Shown here: one piece after another, positions 55,890-64,000 of the stretch
Layout of the letters: each line of letters opens with the position of its first letter
How positions within the stretch are numbered: position 1 is the stretch's first letter
Source: Rhipicephalus microplus
Taxonomy: Eukaryota; Arthropoda; Arachnida; Ixodida; Ixodidae
Length of the DNA stretch: 64,000 nucleotides
Reading direction: 5' to 3'
Assembly (NCBI RefSeq): GCF_043290135.1
Contig: NC_134710.1
Span: 460,265,376 to 460,329,375 of the forward strand
Position numbers and translations under genes: made by a program
The notes under the pieces: model-generated
The model's database searches: none
The model's input: only the letters and a program-made list of their open reading frames with translations
Told to the model about the DNA's origin: nothing

Positions 55890-56310
55890 TCGGACAAGAA
55901 AGGAATGCTACATTATACTCGCTGTGTGTAACCTCCTTAGCTTTAGAAAGGTTTAGCGAGCATTGAGCCGCAGTGCCATGAATACAATGAACTTGTATAT
56001 ACCATGAATGAACTCAAGGTGGTTAAAAATGAGAAGTAGATACGAAGCGCAAGCCGTAAGAAAGTAAAAGCCGAATTCTCCTGTCTCTCATTTCTCATTA
56101 GCAGCCATTGGCATGTAAATTGAGCCCTATCTGACAGGGAAAGGTTGCCACGTTATACTCGCTGGGCGTAACCTCCTTGGTTTTCGAAAGGTTTAGCGAG
56201 CGTTTGGTCGCAGTGCCATGAATACAGTGAACTAGAATATACCATGAACTCGAGGTGGTTAAAGATGGGAAGTGGACCCAAAGCGCAGGCCGTAAGAAAG
56301 TGTGCGTGTG
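55856..56310. repeat. ~230-bp direct repeat, two diverged copies
   Basis: Copy 1 about 55856-56085, copy 2 about 56096-56310. Shared landmarks: 'agcagccattggcatgta', 'ttatactcgctg', 'cgcagtgccatgaataca', 'caggccgtaagaaagt'. Unclassified. Confidence 0.75.
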
Positions 56311-56415
56311 CCACCTCTCGTTTAGTCCTTGAAATGTTCGCTGGATGGCGGTGCTTCTATATGGGGAATATATGATAAAAAGATGCGAGATGGTGGGACT
56401 TGGAGTGTTGAATAG

Positions 56416-56552
56416 ATGAACGAACGGACACACAAACAGATGCATGGATGGACGCATGAACGGACGCAAGGGCGGATGCACGAAAGAACGCAGGGACGGG
56501 CGCACAAACAGACGCATGGATGGTCACACAGACGGACGCATGGACGGACGAA
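56416..56552. repeat. 12-bp minisatellite
   Basis: Imperfect repeats of the type 'ggacgcatg(g/a)ac'. It creates overlapping MHR- and HASV-rich frames that are not genes. A shorter related tract lies at 62915-62955. Confidence 0.8.
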
Positions 56553-57212
56553 TGCTTCACCCCACTCTCCATCATTCACTCCGTGGATATGCTGCCATTT
56601 ATTTGTAGTGAATCCATGTGCACAAGTGAAGTGGCTGTGTTTAAAAAGCTCTTATTTCGAAGAAGCGTGTTCCCTTCGTCTCGTCCTTCTCAATATACTT
56701 CTTCCGGTTGATTAGCTGTCAGCCCCGCTGGTTTTTTGAAGAAAGTTCGGACGTCCTTTTGTCGCGGCCATTTTTCTGATCTGTGATGCTCTGTTCGACA
56801 AAAAATATCAGCCTATGAGATGGCGATGACGCTTTGAAGATATGCAAAAACAAGTTTCACCTTGCTATTGTTTGTTGGCCTCGTTTATCAAGTGCTGTTT
56901 TTCGCGCTATAGAGTGAAGGCAACGTGCCATGCCGTATTCGTTGCCAGTGACAATCTTTTTAATTGCTCATAACGTAGTAAAAATACAGGCCTAATTTCA
57001 CTACAGGGATGAAATTCTGATTTTTTTTCAAAATCTAAGCAATTTAAGAACGACGACGTAATGTAAACAACGCTCTTCACGTTTTTAGCGCACGTAGTAA
57101 AAGACGTGCGAAATGTATTCCATTGCACATGAAATGCTATACAGGTCGTCTTGCCCTCTTTGCTAACTGTTCATGAAAGCGTAATTGAACCAATCATATT
57201 CGTATATATGAC
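56553..57212. other. No recognisable feature
   Basis: No domain, RNA or known repeat seen. Confidence 0.4.
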
Positions 57213-57435
57213 CATCCGCTTTGGTGATGTAGTGGTTACAGTGCTTGGGTTCTGGCGCGAAAGCCACGTGTTCAACCCCGGCCGCCGTGGTGACATTTCG
57301 ATGGAGGTGAAATAATGGAAGCGCGTATACTGTGCGATGTCAGAGCACGTTAAAGAACACCACGTGAGCGAATATTCCGGAGCCCTTCATAATGGTGTCA
57401 AACCCCCGATGATATTCGGATGTACATAGCCGTAA
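57213..57435 (+). mobile_element. tRNA-derived SINE related to Ruka
   Basis: Head 'ggtgatgtagtggttacagt' (A box) and 'cgtgttcaaccccggccgcc' (B box); body 'gtcagagcacgttaaagaac', 'tattccggagcccttcat'. The body is Ruka-like while the head differs, so it may be a separate subfamily. Confidence 0.6.
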
Positions 57436-58267
57436 AGCCCACTTCTTTGTTTCACTGTTTATGTGGTCCGCGCAACGACATTAGGTCTTGGTTAGAGACC
57501 CGGCTATTTTGGTAAGATTTATTTAGAACGAGGAACGCCTACGAAGGGGTTTAAAGACAGCTCTCGTCATGTTTTCTTATCCTGCTAGTGTAATTGTTAA
57601 TTTGAGCGTCTTGCTCAATGACAGCGTGGTGATATTTTTACATGGTAGTGTTTCTTAAACGGTTCCTCGGTAGGACCTAAATGTTGCTTGCTTAACACGC
57701 TTATTGGCGAGTTGTTAAAGCGATAACTCATTGGTTCAATAAAATCTTTTAGCTGGTGCCATTCTATGCTTCTGCGACGCAACATTACACTCGTTAAGGG
57801 GCATTGTCTCAATACATGACATTATAGTCTTCTTCCTTTTCGAACAGTTTCAAGCACCAACGTGGTTGTGTTGCAGAACACCTGTTTCCCCTGCATAAGA
57901 ACTGGGTTCAAATCACGCGCTAGCTATGCCCCGCACGTAATACTATTCATTTATTTGCATCTATCTCGACCTTTCGCCCACGGGCGATTCTTTGGTTTTT
58001 TTTTAATTCTTCCAGAAGAGGCCGACACGAGCGTCGATACCAAATTTTTCGCAACAGATCTCTTTTTTTTGTGGAATACTTAGCCACTAATTAAAACAAG
58101 CGTTTCTCAGGGTTGGTCAAATATCAGTAGTATAGCATGCCTCGTTTCCAATAGTGACGTCTCTATTGCGACAACTACTCATTTCTGGAATGAAAATTTC
58201 TGAATAACCAAATAGTATTATTAGAATAAATACATAAATAATAATAGCAAAACAACACAATAATAAT
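57436..58267. other. No recognisable feature
   Basis: No supported coding or repeat content; T-rich patches only. Confidence 0.4.
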
Positions 58268-58488
58268 GCCTCGCCACGGTGGTCTGGTGGCTAAGGTACT
58301 CGGCGCTGACCTGCAGGTCGCGGGATCGAATCCCGGCTGCGGCGGCTGCATCTCCGATGGAGGCGGAATTGTAGCAGGCCCGTGTGCTCAGATTTGAGTG
58401 CACGTTAAAGACGCCCAGGTGGTCGAAATTTCGGAGCCGTCCACTACGGCGTCTCTGATAATCATATGGTGGTTCGCGATGGTATACC
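58268..58488 (+). mobile_element. Ruka SINE
   Basis: Forward copy: 'cacggtggtctggtggctaa', 'cgcgggatcgaatcccggct', body to 'ctctgataatcatatggtgg'. It is inserted in AT-rich DNA with similar 'caataataatg' motifs on both sides (58258-58267 and 58502-58511). Confidence 0.85.
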
Positions 58489-58814
58489 ACACATATTAAA
58501 CAATAATAATGTCAATATTAGTAATGATAGTAATAAAATAAAATACCAAATACAATATTCTCATAAGATTTTTGTAGGACTTTTCTTGTTGAAGAGTTTT
58601 TAAAATCTGCTGTAGAGATCGGCCGGTAGCTTGACCAACGACTCAAATCAACGAATCTTACGGGCGAAGGAGAAATGCCCGGTAGAGGCTCACCTGCGAT
58701 GTCAGAGGCGCTCATGACACGCAGACGATTAGAATCACGTCACTGTTAAAGAGAGCGATTACATAGGCATAGTTAAGTCGAGTTTGTTAAGGTATGTCAA
58801 TGACCTGCCTCATA

Positions 58815-59390
58815 GAACAGTGGCTACGGAGCTCGGCTGATGACCCGAATGTCGCGAGTTCTGCACAGGCCGCGGTGGTCGCAATTAGATGGAGAAAAAA
58901 TGGTAGAAGGCCGTGTATTGTGCAATTTCAGTCCACCTTAAAGCACACCAGAAGGTCTGAATTTCTAGAGTCTTTCTTCCTATGTGATCCTCAAAGGGAA
59001 AAGAAGAGAAAAGTGAGCCCTGTAAGTGTCTGCATCAGTGTGAAACCTCCATAGTAGCTCACAAGGAATGGAGGTAAGGAGGTATTAAAACGATAGGATT
59101 AAAAAGTATATATAGAAAGATGAAGGAGAGAGCGAGGCGCAGGAACAGCGAGCGACGGAAGTAAAGAGGAGATAGGAAAGATAGAAACGGTTGCAGGAGT
59201 CTGAGAATGGGGCACCACTCAGCGAGAGTCCAGTCGGTGAGAGCTGTGCTGTCGTCGGAGATCGCAGGGGCACAACCGGTCGCCACAAAATCCAGCGAGC
59301 GAGTCCCCTAGAGTCATCCAATGCGGTGTTCTTCTTAACCATATCGTGGTTTTGAACGTTAAAGCCCTGATATAATTGTTGAGGCATATT
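58815..59390 (+). mobile_element. Diverged Ruka-like SINE, interrupted
   Basis: 58815-58975 has head/body traits ('gtggctacggagctcggctg', 'gtccaccttaaagcacacca'). The matching tail 'aaccatatcgtggttttgaa' appears only at 59337-59390. The ~350 bp between is unlike Ruka and probably a later insertion of unknown type. Confidence 0.45.
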
Positions 59391-59725
59391 AAACCTGAGA
59401 CTTGGCAAAGGTTACATGCTGGTATGTTTTAAGTATATTATGTGGTGAATAATTTGCCTTTAGGAAGAGCTTTAGGATACCTAACTCACACGTTACCGTT
59501 ATTCCGGAAGACGAGCTTCACTAAAAACTGAGGCACTCTCTTTCAATGCCTCGAAAAGTTCGCAGGCAGTTTTTCCTCTTCTTTCTCGTGCACATTACAG
59601 CCGCTGTGCTTCGCAACATTCACATGACGAACCCCGCAAATTTTCATCGCTGTTTTGCTTCGCGGCGATATCCATTCTTCGACATTCAGCACCTTGGATT
59701 AGAGGGTTAATTGAATATAATAAAA

Positions 59726-59930
59726 TCTAGGGCTTTACGTTCCAAAACCCGACATGATTTTGAGAGACGTCGTAGTAGAGGGCTACGGAAATTTTGACCA
59801 CCTGCTGTTCTTTTTTACCGTGCACTGACAATGCACACTACACAGGCCTCCTTTGCGACATCTGCTGCCGGCGTCGAACCCACGAACTTCGGGCCTGTAG
59901 TTGAGCAGCATAGCCATAGATGCACAGCGG
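59726..59930 (-). mobile_element. Diverged Ruka-like SINE
   Basis: Minus strand: 'ctttacgttccaaaacccga', 'tgagagacgtcgtagtagag', 'aaattttgaccacctg', then a decayed head region. Older than the other copies. Confidence 0.6.
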
Positions 59931-60142
59931 TGGACACAAAGTTAACTGAGGTCGCGTTTCTAGTCAGTGACACTAGAATGACTTCGCTGAAGTGCGCGAC
60001 TCCGATTCCTAAAAAGCTTGGCTCCCTCAAAAGAAAAACGCATGACCTTGTGTTTAAAATGTTGGCCACCTTGTGCCAGGCAGCAAATTTAGGTTTTGAT
60101 GAACAGCTCGTGTCTCAGGTCACAAAACTGCTATATAAATGT

Positions 60143-60325
60143 GAAGGACGGCGTAGTGGAGGGCTCCTCCAATTTCGAGCACACGCCCCTCTTCCAGGTG
60201 AACCACACAGCAGGCCTTATGCATTCCGCCTCCATCGAAATGCCACCGCCGCGGCCTGAGTCGAAGCCGCGACGTGCGGGTCAGCAACTGAGCCCCGTAA
60301 CCATTACACCGCCGTGGCGGACCAA
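60143..60325 (-). mobile_element. Ruka-like SINE
   Basis: 'gaaggacggcgtagtggagg' through 'cattccgcctccatcgaaat' to the head complement 'ccattacaccgccgtggcgg'. Minus orientation. Confidence 0.65.
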
Positions 60326-61985
60326 TTTAAAGTTCGGTAGATGGGTTCCCAACGTGTGTACCGCCTGTTTATTCGTCTGCCTTGTGAAAAGGAAGGAAGA
60401 AAACCCAATGTACGGCATGCTCACGAATTCAAGCGCGATGTCGTTTATTAAATATAACGAATGGCAATCGTTATATAAATCGCTCAATATAACCATATCG
60501 TGGCGCGACTAATGTGGTCTCATAAGTATAGTGATGGTGGTGCTGTATGCCTTCGGACCGAAATGAAACCGAGAAGACCGGAACTTAAGACAGTGGAAAT
60601 GAGAGAATGTTCGCTACTTGACACCAAGTTCTCCTGTTTGCAGCCGTGAATACTGTATACATGCAATGGAAACGCAATATGGTATAAAAATATGAAAGCT
60701 TTTTGCTCAGGAATAAGGGCCTGAGACAGGCCAGCCTACAATTTCATAGAAAACTTAAGTTTGTCAAAAACACCAACGACCCGCTTTCCATGGCTAACAG
60801 ACCTTCGCGTATGAGGTGTCTTTCACGAAGTTTGGTCCAACCATCACAGCCAAGCAGTATGAGACCGTTATTCCGGGTTATACACTCTATAAAGCAATGA
60901 TATCGCTTCTTCGTTTACAGTGCCCTTGTCACGTTACACATAAGCACATTACGCTATTGAAAGGGTGCTATCATTTATTAATTCGGAGTCGCCGACGTTG
61001 GACACTACGGGGCTTAAGGTACGATCTGATCCGTTAGTACAACCACGCGCATATCCTTTGTCGTTAACATGGGAGTCAAAAATCTTCTAAGACGAGCATA
61101 ACTTGGACTGGGTATACCAAGCGCATGTGACTTTTTCTCTTGTCGACAATGCTTTTGCTTCGCGTTAACACATTCAAGATATCATGGGGGCGTTTACATA
61201 CACCTTATTTTTTTTCTGATCGCCCCGCTGTTTTCTGACGATCCAATTTCATGTGAAATATCAAATAGTACCTCAAATGTATGGGTTAATGAAGGCTATA
61301 GATATGTCGAGCTATGCGAAACAAACAAAAAACATGGCAGCAAATGTTGAAAGTAATCCTGCAATTGAGAAGCTCAGATTATTTTTGGGATACAGTAGGT
61401 CCTATGTGTTTTTACGTTTGTTTAAACGTGTAATAGTCCTGAGGCAAACATTCGAAAACTCAGTAATATGCAGGAATTCTGAGTTGCGATGCCAACAGGA
61501 CCCGATTAAAAAAACTGCACTGCACCGCCCTTTGGACCCTCATGGAAGAACGAAAAATGCGGCTGTTTGGGAAAGATGTGGTATGATCAAATTTTGAGGG
61601 GAAGGGATGGAGAGGAAGTTAGGTAGTGTAGATGGGCACTGAATTGTGTTATGATGTTTGTGTGTTAACTCGCAGTCTTTGTGTGTTGACTCGCAGTGTA
61701 GAAAAAAGAGACTCACCAGAAAGTATGGAGGCATTCTTTCATAGTTGCAGGGAAGGCGCTTTAGTATTTGAAACGAGGTGAAATTCCATTAGAACCCGTA
61801 GCTTCAAAGCGCGATTCAGGCCCGTATTCACAAACCAACCTTATACTTTGCCTTGCTTACTTTTCCGGCATATAACGTGTTTTACAAAGGTAATGCTTCA
61901 CTCCAGTGTTTCTTTAACCTAACCGTCGGCAAAAGGTGTGGTTTCATAAGGTAAGCCAGTAGGTACCTTAAGACGCCGGAGCATA
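60326..61985. other. No recognisable feature
   Basis: Includes the 'gggagtcaaaaatcttct' motif at 61071 also seen near 24480. No gene supported. Confidence 0.4.
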
Positions 61986-62200
61986 ACAATATCCGGGGTT
62001 CGACGTCCCATGTGATTATGAGGGACGCCAAAGTGAAGGGCTGTGGAAATGTCGACCGTATGGTGTTCTTCAACGTCCACTCACAACGCACTGTACACGG
62101 GCCTCTACCATTCCACCTCAACCGAAATGCGACCACCTCGGCTGAGATTGAAGCCGCAACCTGCGGTTTGCGGGCGAGCACCGAAGCCCTTGATACCTAA
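61986..62200 (-). mobile_element. Diverged Ruka-like SINE
   Basis: 'atgtgattatgagggacgcc', 'gggctgtggaaatgtcgacc', 'gtacacgggcctctaccatt', then a decayed head. Minus orientation. Confidence 0.6.
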
Positions 62201-62640
62201 CAACATAAGAGCATAAAAACAACGCAAACGATAACGCTCAATATGCAACATTAACGGAAACAGCAAGTCGAACCGATGCAAACGCGGTGAGCTTCGCATC
62301 GCCTCATGCTCCCCTTTGGCAGGAGATGGAAGTCATTTTTAGGAGTGAACCTCGTCTAACCTTGTCCCGCGTCAGGCGTAACCGGCAGTACCTCCCGAGC
62401 AGTACAAAAATGGCACTGTCTCATAGAAGCACATACAAACTGCAGTTTAGTGAGGATATTCTAGATCGTGCTGTACCGCTACTCTCTGATTGGCTGCTGC
62501 GTGGGCTGTGTCTAGATTCCCTGGGAACGAGTGCCTCTCTCAGATTTTCAGGCTTCTGCATCGTCGTTGTAGGTGTGGAATTGTTCTTGGGCATGGATGT
62601 AGTGGCGCTGCGGGTACAGAGTGCCACGGTGGGTTGTGCT

Positions 62641-62788
62641 CACATACATACATACATACATACATACATACATACATACATACATACATACATACATACA
62701 TACATACATACATACATACATACATACATACATACATACATACATACATACATACATACATACATACATACATACATACATACATACA
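62641..62788. repeat. (CATA)n microsatellite
   Basis: About 37 repeats; gives YIHT and YVCM frames that are not genes. It directly precedes a Ruka body fragment. Confidence 0.95.
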
Positions 62789-62905
62789 TCAGATTTTGGC
62801 GCACGTTAAAGAACCCCAAGTGGTTGGAGTTTCTGGAGCCCTCCACTACGGCGTCTCTCATAATCATATCGTGGTTTGGGATGTTAAACCCCACATATCA
62901 ATCAA
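62789..62905 (+). mobile_element. Ruka SINE 3' fragment
   Basis: 'gcgcacgttaaagaacccca', 'ggagccctccactacggcgt', ending 'ccccacatatcaatcaatac'. The head and early body are missing, replaced on the left by (CATA)n. Confidence 0.75.
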
Positions 62906-63237
62906 TACATACAGACGGATGGATGAGTGGACGGATGCACGGACGGACGGACGCTTGCTGTAAAGCTTGACTACATGCTACGCTCATAGCACGCTCGCGT
63001 CCGTTTTGATAGCATCACATATAACAAATTCACTATTACGTGACGTGAATGAACGATTGAGAACAAATTCCTGGCGCCATCAACACAATCATGACATGAA
63101 AGTCATGTACAGCAAAATTTACATCCACATCGTAACGTTGTCCTAATTTCTTGTGACAATTTACCTTTACTCTTCAATTTCTACTGTTCGTGGAATCTAC
63201 CAGCTCTTTTTATCTGCCGTGTCTTTTCCTTCCTTTA
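62906..63237. other. No recognisable feature
   Basis: Short GGAC-rich repeat at 62915-62955, then unclassified sequence. Confidence 0.4.
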
Positions 63238-64000
63238 CTTCATTCATTCATTCATTCATTCATTTTATTTCAAGTTCTCTTATTACATCAAAATACACAA
63301 CACTGGTTATACCCTTAGCCACTGGCTAGTAGGGGGTCTAAATAAATATGCATTTAAAGGAACAGATTGTGTTTACAAAGCAGATATTTTATAAGTACAC
63401 TTCAATCATACAAGAAAAAAATCGAAACAAAATATAAGAAGGAAACATATTTGTGATAAATCATTTGCAGTATCTTGCAGCATTGTTCCATGCAAACAAC
63501 GGATTGCATGTATACAATACATCGAATACATAAAGGTACGTATACCATGTCAAGTATGATTTTGTTAGACATATAATCTATACATAACGAAGTGGAGATT
63601 ACAACGAGGTTTGTGTTAGTGTACCTGTTCATTTTTCTGCAGAAAGTATTTTTTAAGAGCACAGGCAAAACTTTTGCTTTCTTTTATTTGGTATGGTATA
63701 TCATTCCAGACCTTTACTCCAGCAAATTGTAGCAATCGTTTGCCATAAACATTGTTAGTTGGCGGAAGATTGAAATTACGTAATGTGGCACGTCTGGTAA
63801 GGCGGCAAGAGGATGAAAATAGTGATATATGAAAGGGCAGGTTATAAGAAATGACAATATAGACGGTAAGTGCAATTTTTTGCTGTCGTAAATTATCGAA
63901 TGGTATGATTTCCATATTACGAAACAATGGCACGCAGTGTTGATCATATCTAGCATTGTTTATTATTCGAAGTGACCGCTTTTGTAGTATACGTAAGGGT
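63238..64000 (-). mobile_element. LINE 3' end (L2/CR1-like), continues off window
   Basis: ORF2 C-terminus on the minus strand: an open frame 63933-63616 with YNLPFHISLFSS, TLRNFNLPPTNNVYGKR and LLQFAGVKVWNDIPYQI, the usual C-terminal signature of L2/CR1-type elements. The 3' UTR follows to a terminal (AATG)n-type tail at 63238-63268, after 'acttgaaataaaa'. The upstream part lies beyond 64000. Similar signature to 37105-37600 but a different subfamily. Confidence 0.65.

Noticed and set aside
56098..56579. R/P/C-rich frames
   Set aside because: Generated by the 12-bp minisatellite.
62540..62963. YIHT and YVCM frames up to 227 codons
   Set aside because: Created by the (CATA)n tract and flanking Ruka sequence.

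Overview
The window looks like intergenic or intronic chromosomal DNA from a metastriate hard tick (Rhipicephalus or a relative). The main reason is the repeated presence of SINEs matching the tick tRNA-derived family Ruka, with a tRNA-like head containing a 'ggtggtctagtggctaagg' motif and a body reading 'ggagggctccggaaatttcg' on the reverse strand. Non-LTR elements, Ty3/gypsy elements, a Penelope-like element and a P/THAP9-like transposase are present too. There is no bacterial gene organisation, no operon, no real tRNA or rRNA gene and no CRISPR array. Almost every long reading frame is transposon-derived or is made by a microsatellite. One convincing host-type gene was found, a two-exon small membrane protein at 28647-30642. 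A second spliced but apparently broken locus lies at about 53875-55540 on the minus strand.

Layout. 1-1905 (minus): 5' part of a Ty3/gypsy element (Gag with two nonsense codons, primer-binding site, 915-bp LTR) inserted into ORF2 of an older non-LTR element (1906-3755). 4258-17165: a young tandem array of three composite units (A 4258-8616, B 8617-12618, C 12619-17165). Each unit holds tRNA-derived SINEs, a 5'-truncated Penelope-like element (PLE) that ends in a hammerhead-ribozyme-like module and is bounded by (TA)n, and in A and B an internally deleted LTR-element remnant that joins a Gag start to integrase C-terminus plus RT start. Unit C also carries a recent RNase H-bearing LINE insertion with a 13-bp target duplication and an uninterrupted frame of about 613 codons. 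17641-21173: a candidate TIR DNA transposon with a MADF-domain exon. 22499-23393: a TTAA-flanked MITE. 24555-28595: a decayed LINE holding two nested Ruka SINEs with clear target duplications.

28647-30642: host gene; its intron contains a Ruka copy that ends about 12 bp before the 3' splice site. 31497-36693: a complete but dead Ty3/gypsy element with 161-bp LTRs, its 5' LTR interrupted by a 137-bp insertion. 36.7-42.3 kb: LINE 3' ends, microsatellites, a fold-back repeat and a PLE endonuclease fragment. 43770-44840: remnant of a P-element/THAP9-like transposase on the minus strand. 46.1-52.5 kb: three head-to-tail truncated copies of one I-like LINE family. 53.9-56.6 kb: the spliced minus-strand locus and a palindrome/direct-repeat cluster. 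57.2-64 kb: scattered SINEs, a (CATA)n tract and an L2/CR1-like LINE 3' end that runs off the window.

The most interesting structure is the PLE-derived terminal module. It occurs seven times with a hammerhead-type core (CTGATGA, GGCC/GGCC stem, GAAAC, GTC). It is repeatedly arranged head-to-head between (TA)n tracts and has been amplified inside the tandem array. All identifications come from reading the sequence and recalled family features; no search was run.
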